The notes under the pieces were generated by a model, which ran no database searches, had not been told where the DNA came from, and saw nothing but the letters and a program-made list of their open reading frames with translations. Both the position numbers and the translations under genes were made by a program. This document shows, one piece after another, positions 52,460-61,453 of a DNA stretch of 64,000 nt (its first letter is position 1; each line of letters starts with the position of its first letter). Location of the stretch: the NCBI RefSeq assembly GCF_002029235.1, contig NZ_MZGV01000023.1, positions 1-64,000 on the forward strand, in the 5' to 3' direction. The DNA is from Clostridium oryzae. Its GTDB lineage: Bacteria > Bacillota > Clostridia > Clostridiales > Clostridiaceae.

Positions 52460-52481
52460 AAAGAGCCCTTGCGGGCTCTTT
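52460..52481 (-). terminator. terminator of the first secreted M16C gene
   Basis: AAAGAGCCC/GGGCTCTTT with a 4-nt loop (52460-52468 and 52473-52481), followed by TTTGATGC on the minus strand, 11 bases after the stop codon. Confidence 0.85.
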
Positions 52482-52491
52482 CAAAAATATG

Positions 52492-55400
52492 TTACTTTAA
52501 CAAATCTTCAATTGTTTCTATTCTTGAAAACAGTTCAGGCTTTTGGTTTATCATGTCGCCATTTCCGTCAACAACATAGTATTTTTCATCTAATATAGCT
52601 TTCAGCACCTTAGCATAACTTCTTATGTCATCAACTGTTGTATTAAGCATTCCTCTATATAAATTTGTTTTATCTTCCGCTGTTTCGTTAGTCATTGACA
52701 TCTTATCTGTCAAATCTGCTTGAGCACTAGGATCACTTGAATAACTTGCATTATTCCCTATAGCACCTATTATATAGTTCTTCATCTCTTCATTAGTTGC
52801 TTTAAAGTTCTCTATATAGCTAACTGAATCATTATATGCCTTTAATGTTTTTTCCATATTAGGATCACTCATTGATACGAATGCCATTCCACGGTTACTT
52901 ATATCAAATACAGTAATATAAGCACCTCCTTCTACTCTTACTTTATTCCAGAGATATGCATTCAATATCTTAGATAGTACTTCCATTTTGGGTTCGTATT
53001 TATATCCTGACTCTTTAAAATTTCCACACTGCATAACAGAAACTAATTTATCTTGACTTATTATTGCCTGAGTTTTTTCATATTTAACCTGATTATGTTC
53101 AACATCTGAGTATTGTTTTGAATTCAAGTCGTTAACAAACTTTTTCAATGAAGCTTTAAAGGTTTTATATGTATTGCTGTCTCCTGTAAAGCTTACCTGA
53201 AGATTGTTCTTATTAAAAACTACATCTTTTACATAATTAAGTTCTTTCTCCGTACTATCCCATTTAGAATCAAAATTATTATCAAGCGATACCAGAAACT
53301 TGTACAGTTTCAGTTCACTAAACTCATTATTCAGGTTATCATCTTCAGAGTAGAATTTCTCTAGCTCTGCCATTCCAATTATATTATTTTCCTCCAAATC
53401 CATTTTCAATTCTTTTATTTTCTCTTCAACAATTTCTTTTATTCTGCTTTTATTGCTGAAGTCTGCATTATTAACTATATCATTATATAAGTTAAATGCC
53501 TGACTTACATTATCGCCAAGAGCTGTAAAACTCGACTTTAGCCTAAAAACATGTTTATTCTGATCTTTATAGTCACTTTCAATATCAGGTGTAAAATTAA
53601 TATTGCCATCTGTATATTGCTGTATCTTTTGTGCCAATAATAAATGATCAGTATTCTTTGTATCCATTTTTCCTAATAATGAATCTAAAAATGAAAGATA
53701 TATATATTTATCCCGTGGCAGCTTTGAAAAATCAAAATAAAACTTAGCATATGCAATACCATCACTTGGAATATTATGATATAAAACCTTTGTATTTCCT
53801 AATTTTTCTGTCTTTGTCGGTATCGGAGTAAAATTAGTATCTAAATCTTTTATACTTAACGATGGCATTTTAGCAAGGGCTTCTTTTGAGTCAGGCTTAT
53901 TTTTCCATTTAGTTAATGCCTTCGTATCTGCTACAAGTTTTTTAACAGCTTTTCTAGAAAGAGATTCTTTATATTTCTGAAGCTTCTTTTTAAACTGTCT
54001 TTCCTTTTCCTCAAGCAAACCTCTTTTAGGTTTTAAAACTACTATTGATTCATTCTTATTCTTCAATATGTATTTGTTTATTAACTTTTCAAGATATTCA
54101 TTATTATATTGCTTTTTTATTTTATTCATGACATCGCTTTTATCAAGATACATCAGTGGATCTCCACCATATAACCAGCTTCTATTGATACACTGAGCAT
54201 AATCATATCCAATTGCATAAGACTTATATATACTCTCTTTTGTAGACAAATTATATCTATTTAGATATTTATCTATATCCTTTCCATCAAATCCATTTTT
54301 CACTACACTTTTCAGCGTATTTAGAATTATATTTTCTATTTCTGCTCGCTTTGAGGCATCAGTATTTTCAATTGTTATAGACAGTATTGGCTGATAGGTA
54401 TCCTCACAAAGACCTATGTCTATATTGCTGAATCCCTTATCTTTAAAGGCTTTTTTTAATGGTGAAGTTTCTGAATTTGTTAAATAATCCGATAAAAATT
54501 CAAAAGCTACATTTGTTTCTTTATCAAGCATCGTATTAAGTTTATAGTTAAACGAAATATATGTTTTTCCTTTTTCAGTGTCACTTTTCCCTACTCCATA
54601 ATAATCTTCCACTGCCTTTTTCTTTTTAAATGGTTTTTCAATCTCTTTACTAGACGGCAGTTTCTTTTTTCTATATCTGCTAAAATAATTTGTGTCAATA
54701 TAGCTTAACATATCGTTTATGTTCACATCTCCATAGAACACAGTACTGCTGTTTGATGCGGAGTAATTCTTTTTATAGGTGTTTACTAGTTCTTTATAGC
54801 TCAAAGTTGCTATATCATCAGGTTTACCAGGCGAATTCCATTTGTATTGCGTATCTGGTAAAAGTGATTTTGTGATATCTTCATTCATAATATCTGAAAT
54901 ATCGTTGGCATGACCGTTCATTTCATTGTAAACAGTTCCATTTACCTTAAGTTCATCATTTACGGAGTTTAATTCATAATGCCATCCTTCACGCCTAAAT
55001 ACATTCTTTTCCTTAAGAAAATTAGGCTCAAAGACAGAATTTAAATAAACTTTTACCAGATTCATAAAATCTTTATTATTTTTGCTTCCTACAGGAAATG
55101 CAGTATAATTGGGCAAAGTATAAGCATTCATATACGTATATAAAGACCGATTACGCATCTCACTGAACACATCCTTCACCGGATACTTTTTTGAACCACA
55201 TAATATCGAATGTTCAATTATATGATTAGTGCCTTTATTATTTTCGGCGGGTGTTTTAAAACTTATTGTACAATATTTGTTTTTATCACTGTTTTTCAGA
55301 AACAATATTCTGGCACCAGTCTTTTTATGAATGTACTCATAAGCCGTTGCTCCTATGCTTTTAACCTTCTTATTTAACACCAATCTAAAATCTTTCTTAT

Positions 55401-55515
55401 TTTTTTGAGCTTCACTCAATGTTTGAGCTTTTATATTCTTTACACATGGATTTGCAAATACTGCAGTAGCTGAAAAAATAGTAAGCATTAAGCTAGCTTT
55501 TATTCTTCGATTCAT
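52492..55515 (-). CDS. secreted M16C zinc metallopeptidase, paralogue 1
   Basis: 1007 residues with an N-terminal signal peptide (basic start, LMLTIFSATAVFANP). HIIEH is at residues 98-102 in GTNHIIEHSILCGSKKYPVKD, the third ligand in YNEMNGHANDI, and KVRVEGGAY near residue 865 marks the second half, so the PreP four-domain layout is complete. A Lys-rich hinge (LLEEKERQFKKKLQKYKESLSR) connects the halves. No lipobox, LPxTG or wall-binding domain, so it is probably released. Strongly related over the whole length to the neighbour at 56184 and more distantly to the cytosolic enzyme at 42947. AAGGGGAT precedes the ATG. Confidence 0.92.
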   Translation of the reverse strand: MNRRIKASLMLTIFSATAVFANPCVKNIKAQTLSEAQKNKKDFRLVLNKKVKSIGATAYEYIHKKTGARILFLKNSDKNKYCTISFKTPAENNKGTNHIIEHSILCGSKKYPVKDVFSEMRNRSLYTYMNAYTLPNYTAFPVGSKNNKDFMNLVKVYLNSVFEPNFLKEKNVFRREGWHYELNSVNDELKVNGTVYNEMNGHANDISDIMNEDITKSLLPDTQYKWNSPGKPDDIATLSYKELVNTYKKNYSASNSSTVFYGDVNINDMLSYIDTNYFSRYRKKKLPSSKEIEKPFKKKKAVEDYYGVGKSDTEKGKTYISFNYKLNTMLDKETNVAFEFLSDYLTNSETSPLKKAFKDKGFSNIDIGLCEDTYQPILSITIENTDASKRAEIENIILNTLKSVVKNGFDGKDIDKYLNRYNLSTKESIYKSYAIGYDYAQCINRSWLYGGDPLMYLDKSDVMNKIKKQYNNEYLEKLINKYILKNKNESIVVLKPKRGLLEEKERQFKKKLQKYKESLSRKAVKKLVADTKALTKWKNKPDSKEALAKMPSLSIKDLDTNFTPIPTKTEKLGNTKVLYHNIPSDGIAYAKFYFDFSKLPRDKYIYLSFLDSLLGKMDTKNTDHLLLAQKIQQYTDGNINFTPDIESDYKDQNKHVFRLKSSFTALGDNVSQAFNLYNDIVNNADFSNKSRIKEIVEEKIKELKMDLEENNIIGMAELEKFYSEDDNLNNEFSELKLYKFLVSLDNNFDSKWDSTEKELNYVKDVVFNKNNLQVSFTGDSNTYKTFKASLKKFVNDLNSKQYSDVEHNQVKYEKTQAIISQDKLVSVMQCGNFKESGYKYEPKMEVLSKILNAYLWNKVRVEGGAYITVFDISNRGMAFVSMSDPNMEKTLKAYNDSVSYIENFKATNEEMKNYIIGAIGNNASYSSDPSAQADLTDKMSMTNETAEDKTNLYRGMLNTTVDDIRSYAKVLKAILDEKYYVVDGNGDMINQKPELFSRIETIEDLLK

Positions 55516-55676
55516 TTTCCCATCCCCTTAGAATTTTCAAACTATATTATCCTGAATTCGGTATAAACATTTATCCCGCATTCATTGAAGTACGTTTTTA
55601 TTTTACTCTTAAGTTTAACTTGCAACCATCGAATCAAGGTTACATATCATGCTCTAACATTACATTTTTGTAATAT

Positions 55677-56095
55677 AAAAAATGGTTACACCCTATGTCG
55701 GCTAGTTCCGCTCGTTAAGCAATTTTACCGCATCTTTTAGTCAAATTTCCTAATGACTCATAACTCGGCTGCGCCTCAAACAATTCGCCATCTTAACGGA
55801 AATTTGCCTAAAAGACACGGATAATTGCTAAACTCACTCCAAATGCCTCCGTCGGGTGTAACTATTTTTAATGCCCTAATTCTTAATATTAACAAAATAC
55901 TTTTATTTTATTAATTCTATTACCTTTCTATCCTAATTCACTAACTTTAAAATATATTACTGTTTCTTTTTAACTTCTTCGTAAACACGCTGTACCGTTT
56001 TTTTATTTAATTCCCACCTTCACTTTACTCTTTAGTGGTGTATCTTGATATTAATTAAAAGTTATCCACAATTGGCAAAATACACAAATTACTAA
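55677..56095. repeat. type B duplicated intergenic module, copy 2
   Basis: Nearly identical to 33663-34075. The 192-bp palindrome spans 55678-55869 (ends AAAAATGGTTACA and TGTAACTATTTTT), followed by TAATGCCCTAATTCTTAATA and by AACTTCTTCGTAAACACGCT, CTTTAGTGGTGTATCTTGAT and AAAGTTATCCACAATTGG. A type A CTTCACTTTACTCTTT tract is inserted in the tail. It lies between the two secreted protease genes. Confidence 0.82.
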
Positions 56096-56099
56096 AAAG

Positions 56100-56158
56100 T
56101 AAAAAAAGTGGCGTGTAATCCTCCTAGACTTCAATGTTTCCTACGATTACACGCCACC
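56100..56158 (-). terminator. type D hairpin, copy 3; terminator of the second secreted M16C gene
   Basis: 14-bp stem (56107-56120 with 56145-56158) closes a 24-nt loop containing CTCCTAGACTTCAATGTTTCC, related to the loops at 11520 and 39044. On the minus strand it is followed by seven Ts, 26 bases after the stop codon. Confidence 0.85.
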
Positions 56159-56183
56159 TGCTTCTATCTCTATAAAAATTATA

Positions 56184-59100
56184 TTACTTTAACAAGTCTT
56201 CAATAGTTTTTATACTTGAAAACAATTCAGGCTTCTGATTAATAATATCACCGTTTCCAGTAACAACATAGTATTTTTCATCTAATATCGCTTTCAATAC
56301 CTTAGCATACCCTCTTATATCAGAAGCAGTAGTATTAAGCATTTCCTTATATTTATTCGTTTCATCTTGAGCTGTTTCATTAGTCATTGACATTTTATCC
56401 GCCAAATATGCCTGATCACTAGGACTTTCAAAATAGCTGGCATTATTACCCACAGCACCTATTATATAATTTTTCATTTCTTCCTTGTTTGCCTTAAGGT
56501 TTGCTATATAACTGACTGAATCATTAAAAGCTTTAAAGGTCTTTTCCATATTCGGATCATCCGTTGACTCAAAAACCATTCCTGAGTTGTTTACATTGAA
56601 GCTAGTACCATAAGCTCCACCCTGCACTCTTACTTTATCAAACAAATAGGAATTTAGTATCTTAGCAAGTACTTCCATCTTAGGATTATATGTACACGCA
56701 GCTTCCTTAAAATTTCCACACTGCATAACTGAAACAATTTTATCTTGACTTACTATCGCTTGTGTCTTTTCATACTCAACTGTATTATGATCAATATCTG
56801 GATATTCTTTTGAACTTAACCCTTCAGCAAACTTTTCCAACGAGTTTTTAAAGGTTTTATAAGTAGTCCCGTCCCCTGTAAAGCTAACTTCAAGATTATT
56901 CTTATTAAAAACTACATCTTTTACATATTCAAGTTCTTTTTCTACACTGTCCCACTTAGAATCAAAATTATTATCTAAATCTACTAAAAATTTATATAAT
57001 TTTAATTTACTAAATTCATAACTTAAATTTCTACCACTATCTAAATTTTTTGTTAGTTCCTTTTCTCCTAAAAATGATGTATTTTCCTCTAAATCTTGTT
57101 TCAATTTCTTTATCTTTTCTTCTACAATTTCTTTTACTCGGCTTTTGTTACTAAATGACATCTTATTAACAATATCATTATATAAATCAAATGCTTGGCC
57201 TACATTATCATCAAGAGTTACAAAACCAGATTGTAAATCAAAAATATGTTTATTCCTATCTTTATAATCACTTTCTATATTAGGGAAAAAATCTATATGG
57301 CCATCCGTACACTGCTGTATTTTTTTCATTATTGTTGTATAATCCGTATTTGTTGTATCCATTTTACTTAGCAGTGTCGTCAAAAATGAAAGATATATAT
57401 ATTTGTCACGAGGCAGTCTTGAAAAATCAAAATAGAATTTAGTATATCCAACACCATCTGTTGGAATATTATGATACAAAACTTTTGTACTACCTACATT
57501 TTCTCCTTTAGTTGGAATTTCATCAAAATTAGTATCCAAATCATTAATGCTTAATGATGGCATTTTTGCAAGATTCTTTTTCGAATCCGGTTTACTTTTC
57601 CATTTAGCTAATGCTTTTGTATCTGCTACAAGCTTATTAATAGCTTTTTTAGATAAAGACTTTTTATATTTTTGAAATTTTTCTTTAAGTTGTTTTTCAT
57701 TTTTTTGAAGCAAACCCTTCTTAGGTTTTACAATAACTATTGATTCATTTTTATTATTTAATGCATATTTGCTTATAAGCTTTTCAAGATATCCGTCATT
57801 ACATTTCTGCTTTATTTTTTTCATAACATCGCTTTTATCAAGATACATCATTGGATCTCCGCCATATAACCAGCTTTGATTTATTTTGTATGCATAATCA
57901 AACCCAACCGCATCAGATTCATAGGAAGATTCTTTAGTTTGTAAGTTATATGTATTAAGATATTGAACAACAGCTTCTTTATTCAGCCCATTTTTCACAA
58001 CATTTTTGAATGTACTTTTTACTATATTTTCTATTTTAGCCCTCTGCGAAGTGTCTGTATTTGACACTAATATAGATAATATCGGCTGATATGTATTTTC
58101 ACTCATGTATATCTCTGCGTCGTTAATTCCATTCTCCTTAAATGCCTTTTTTAATGGTGAAGCTTCTGAACTCGTTAGAAAATCTGATAAAAATTCAAAT
58201 GCTACGTTTGTTTCTTTGTCAAGCATTGTATTAAGTCTATAGTTTAATGAAATATACGTTTTGCCTTTCTCTGTGTCTTTATTCCCTATTCCATAATAGT
58301 CTTCCATTACTCTCTTATTCTTAAAAGGTTTTTCTATCTCTTTGCAAACAGGCAGGCTTTGCTTGGTGCACTTACTTAAATAATTTGTATCCATATAGTT
58401 TAGCATATCGTTTATATTAACATTTCCGTAAAACGTAGTATAACTATTGGAAGCGGAATAATTCTTCTTATAAGTATTTACAAATTCTTTATAGCTAAGA
58501 GTTGATATATCGTTAGGATTTCCTCCAGAAATCCATTTATATTGGGTATCAGGAAGAAGTGACTTCATAATATCCTCATCCATTATTCTTGAACTATCAT
58601 TAACATGACCGTTCATTTCATTATAAACAGTTCCATTTACCTTAAGTTCACTTTCAGCTGAATTTAGTTCATAATGCCACCCCTCTTGCTTAAATATGTT
58701 CTGTTCCCTAAGAAGATTGGGGTCAAAAACAGCATCAAAATAAACTTTTACTAAATTCATAAAACCCTTATCATTCTTACTTCCAACCGGAAACATTGTA
58801 CAATCTGATGCAGTCATTGCATTAATAAATGTAGCTAAAGATCGTTTACGCATCTCATAAAATGCATCTTTTACTGGATATTTTTTTGAACCGCAGAGTA
58901 CAGAATGTTCAATTATATGGTTGGTTCCTTTATTGTCCTTTGCAGGTGTTTTAAAACTTATTGTACAACACTTATTTTTATCGTTATTTTTTAAAAACAA
59001 TATCTTAGCACCAGTCTTTTTATGAACATACTCATAAGCGGTTGCTCCCACACTATTAACTTTCCTAGTTAATATCAGCTTAAAATCCTTCTTGATGTTC

Positions 59101-59210
59101 TGTGCTTTATCCAATGTTGCTGCCTTTACGTTAGTAATGTATGGCGTACTGAATATTGTCGTAACTGAAAAAACAGTCAACACTAAAATAGCTTTTATTC
59201 TTTTATTCAT
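56184..59210 (-). CDS. secreted M16C zinc metallopeptidase, paralogue 2
   Basis: 1008 residues with signal peptide (MNKRIKAILVLTVFSVTTIF then STPYI). HIIEH at residues 98-102, NEMNGHVND, and KVRVQGGAYGTSF in the C-terminal half are intact, so both catalytic halves look functional. It aligns along its full length with paralogue 1, including the ends, and the two upstream regions share TTTGAAAAT...AAGGGGAT before the ATG, showing a tandem duplication. Differences are spread evenly, mainly in surface positions such as the segment near residue 710 where four to five residues are added. Probably degrades extracellular peptides for amino acid supply or signalling; the substrate is unknown. Confidence 0.92.
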   Translation of the reverse strand: MNKRIKAILVLTVFSVTTIFSTPYITNVKAATLDKAQNIKKDFKLILTRKVNSVGATAYEYVHKKTGAKILFLKNNDKNKCCTISFKTPAKDNKGTNHIIEHSVLCGSKKYPVKDAFYEMRKRSLATFINAMTASDCTMFPVGSKNDKGFMNLVKVYFDAVFDPNLLREQNIFKQEGWHYELNSAESELKVNGTVYNEMNGHVNDSSRIMDEDIMKSLLPDTQYKWISGGNPNDISTLSYKEFVNTYKKNYSASNSYTTFYGNVNINDMLNYMDTNYLSKCTKQSLPVCKEIEKPFKNKRVMEDYYGIGNKDTEKGKTYISLNYRLNTMLDKETNVAFEFLSDFLTSSEASPLKKAFKENGINDAEIYMSENTYQPILSILVSNTDTSQRAKIENIVKSTFKNVVKNGLNKEAVVQYLNTYNLQTKESSYESDAVGFDYAYKINQSWLYGGDPMMYLDKSDVMKKIKQKCNDGYLEKLISKYALNNKNESIVIVKPKKGLLQKNEKQLKEKFQKYKKSLSKKAINKLVADTKALAKWKSKPDSKKNLAKMPSLSINDLDTNFDEIPTKGENVGSTKVLYHNIPTDGVGYTKFYFDFSRLPRDKYIYLSFLTTLLSKMDTTNTDYTTIMKKIQQCTDGHIDFFPNIESDYKDRNKHIFDLQSGFVTLDDNVGQAFDLYNDIVNKMSFSNKSRVKEIVEEKIKKLKQDLEENTSFLGEKELTKNLDSGRNLSYEFSKLKLYKFLVDLDNNFDSKWDSVEKELEYVKDVVFNKNNLEVSFTGDGTTYKTFKNSLEKFAEGLSSKEYPDIDHNTVEYEKTQAIVSQDKIVSVMQCGNFKEAACTYNPKMEVLAKILNSYLFDKVRVQGGAYGTSFNVNNSGMVFESTDDPNMEKTFKAFNDSVSYIANLKANKEEMKNYIIGAVGNNASYFESPSDQAYLADKMSMTNETAQDETNKYKEMLNTTASDIRGYAKVLKAILDEKYYVVTGNGDIINQKPELFSSIKTIEDLLK

Positions 59211-59752
59211 AGTCCTATCCCCTTATACATTTTCAAATTTAAATTCTACTAATAAGATAATTTTTTAGTCTATAATTTCTTTTGCACAATATCTTCACTT
59301 GCATACTTACTACCTGTAATAAGGTATGCACATTTGAATGATTTGAATGGTTTATTTTTATATATGTCAAACAATTCAGCTAATGCGCTCATATCACTAG
59401 ACTGAATTTCTATAACAAGCTCTTCTTAACGCAATTTGCTCTCTCCCTTCGGTTCTTTTCGATGCATCTATATATTAGAGACATTAAGTTCCTAATTGGT
59501 TCATTTTTATCAAAAAAACTTTGGTTATTATACCACATCTTATTTAAATAATAAAAAACCATTAGAAGAAGATAAATCCTCTGAAATAGAATTAATGTCC
59601 ACTTATGATACAATATTTAAGACTACTTTTATAATTCATTTACGATACAGTTCAGCGTAACGGGTATAACATAGACTTTTTTCTTTAATCCTCTTTGCAA
59701 TAAGAACTATATTTAATGCAATGACACTTACCTAAAAATCTAATCCAGTATA
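59211..59752. other. gene-poor region with decayed fragments
   Basis: No intact gene. A minus-strand frame at about 59428-59264 reads EELVIEIQSSDMSALAELFD ... SFKCAYLITGSKYAS and looks like a real protein tail, with a stop codon directly before it and no ribosome site; family not recognised. Another minus frame at 59613-59410 (67 codons) has an ending NLMSLIYRCIEKN with protein-like composition but no start signals. Both look like remnants. The rest is AT-rich. Confidence 0.35.
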
Positions 59753-60333
59753 TCACATAGTTATTTCCGATTGAAATACAATCACAGCACTTCCAGCAAC
59801 CTTGACCTCAACAGGTTCTTTATCTTCTATTTTTACCTCAACTTCAATAATGCCTGATCGATTTATTGCTTCACCTTGCTTAACTTAGAAAGTACATCAT
59901 AATTAGGGTGTAACTTATTTAGAGTTTCAATACTTTTTATACCAACCATAACTTTAGAATGACCTGTTGATACAATCTGAATTTCATAGTTTTCCAGCAA
60001 ATCACTATTCTTAATATTAAGTGCTGGTAAAATTCCAACACCTGTTTTATGATAAACCCGTGAGGTATTAAGCCCATTTTTTAACTGCACGAGCATAATG
60101 AGCAGCTATAGTCGCATGCCCACAGATTAGCACTTCGTTTGTTTGAGTAAAAAAACGTATATGAACATCATAATCATTGCTATCTGAAGAGAAGATAAAA
60201 GCTGTCTCAGAATTATTAAGTTCCCTAGCTATTTTTTGCATTTCATAATCAGTTAATCCATCTGCATTTGTTATTACTCCTGCTGGATTTCCTGTAAATC
60301 TTTCCTCTGTAAATGATTTGAAAGTCTTTTCAT
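59753..60333 (-). pseudogene. broken PhzF-family isomerase gene
   Basis: Three pieces of a PhzF-like protein in three frames. Piece 1, from about 60330 to 60085, reads TFKSFTEERFTGNPAGVITN, then DGLTDYEMQKIARELNNSET with the catalytic Glu, and ICGHATIAAHYARAV. It shifts frame at a run of six As near 60080-60085; removing one A joins it to NGLNTSRVYHKTGVGILPAL (piece 2, to about 59870). Then about 100 or more residues are deleted, and piece 3 reads GEAINRSGIIEVEVKIED ... VKVAGSAVIVFQ and stops at 59753. The first codons also need a frame correction. A clear pseudogene. Confidence 0.85.
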
Positions 60334-60432
60334 ATATTCTTTTATTTGCCTGTAAAATAAGCTAAACACCCATGTAAATATCAACTCTGTAAACAAGGGA
60401 GTTGCGCTCCAAGAAAGGTAGGAGACTGATTC

Positions 60433-60467
60433 GTTTATTAAGCACTTGTAATACAAATTTCCTAAAG
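60433..60467. repeat. type C core motif
   Basis: TTTATTAAGCACTTGTAATA followed by CAAATTTCCTAAAGAGTAAA matches the core of the element at 21203 and the diverged copy at 41507. It is preceded by GGGAGTTGCGCTCC, a small hairpin. Confidence 0.5.
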
Positions 60468-60473
60468 AGTAAA

Positions 60474-60501
60474 AAAATAGACCCCTTATGGGCTCTATTT
60501 T
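60474..60501 (-). terminator. terminator after the EEP-family gene
   Basis: AAAATAGA-C-CCC/GGG-C-TCTATTTT with a 4-nt loop and one C-C mismatch, 11 bases from the stop codon. Confidence 0.7.
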
Positions 60502-60511
60502 GATAATGTAT

Positions 60512-61267
60512 TTATTTAATAGTTATATCTACGCAAATAGGATAATGATCTGATAAATAAACCCCGTTAATACAATCACTCCAAGCTAATATACTATTTG
60601 CTTGAATATCATTTGAAATATAAATATAATCAATCTTTTCAAAATTATCTTCTTTTCCAAAATCATGGAATGTTACCGGGATTGATGTTGTTAAATCAAC
60701 CATTCCAGCTGTCTTGTTAAATTCAGTTATCTCAGGACTATCAGGTTCAGCATTAAAATCACCTAACAAAATACAAGGCAATTTCACTTTATCATTCTCA
60801 CTGCAAATATAGTTTCTCAGCTGATTTAATCCAAGCATTCTAGCACTGGAACTAATGTGATCTAAATGTGTATTATATACACGGAATATCTTATTACTGT
60901 TTGATTGAAACGTTGCTACTGCACATGTTCTTGGACAATCGCTTTGTATCTCATAACGAGAACCAGGAATATGGGGAGTTGGAGATAGCCAAAAAGTTTT
61001 GAACTCCATTAAATTCAAAATATCCTTACGATAAGCAATAGTCATCTGCTCACCTTCATAAGTTTCAGTCCTGCCCACACCAACTACATAATAATCAGTA
61101 AGAGTTTCCTTTAACCAGGCTGCCACATGTGGCAATACTTCTTGAAAGCATATGACGTCTGGCTTCTCTTTTGATAATTTTTCTTTGATAAGTGGTTTTC
61201 GAAATTCAAAATTATTATTACCATCTTGACCGTAATCACATCGAATATTAAAAGTAAGTATCTTCAT
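60512..61267 (-). CDS. endonuclease/exonuclease/phosphatase family protein
   Basis: 251 residues of the EEP (DNase I-like) fold. Motifs: MKILTFNIRCDYGQDG, PDVICFQEV (metal-binding Glu), RVYNTHLDH, CILLGDFNAEPDSPEI (Asp-x-Asn) and the C-terminal SDHYPICVDI with the catalytic Asp-His. No signal peptide or membrane segment, so it acts in the cytosol, either on nucleic acid 3' ends or on a phosphoester such as a phospholipid head group or inositol phosphate. The family is too broad to name the substrate. Single-gene transcript. Confidence 0.92.
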   Translation of the reverse strand: MKILTFNIRCDYGQDGNNNFEFRKPLIKEKLSKEKPDVICFQEVLPHVAAWLKETLTDYYVVGVGRTETYEGEQMTIAYRKDILNLMEFKTFWLSPTPHIPGSRYEIQSDCPRTCAVATFQSNSNKIFRVYNTHLDHISSSARMLGLNQLRNYICSENDKVKLPCILLGDFNAEPDSPEITEFNKTAGMVDLTTSIPVTFHDFGKEDNFEKIDYIYISNDIQANSILAWSDCINGVYLSDHYPICVDITIK

Positions 61268-61414
61268 ATTGCTTCCCTCTGCTCATAATTTTTTTAAATT
61301 ACTTAAAAATCTGTTCAAGTTTCATATATAACTTGGAACTTATTGTATGATTAGATAAAACTTTATTTCCTATTATACTACTATAGAAAATAAAGCTCAA
61401 AAACTTTTGCATAC

Positions 61415-61435
61415 AAAAAAGCCCTTTCGGGCTCT
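61415..61435 (-). terminator. terminator of ileS
   Basis: AGCCC/GGGCT with a 4-nt loop, preceded by six As (a T-run on the minus strand), about 20 bases after the stop codon. Confidence 0.75.
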
Positions 61436-61453
61436 TAAAAATTTAACTCTATT

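Noticed and set aside
59410..59613. 67-codon minus frame between the protease and the phzF pseudogene
   Set aside because: No start signals; at best a decayed remnant, so it is described within the gene-poor region instead of as a gene.
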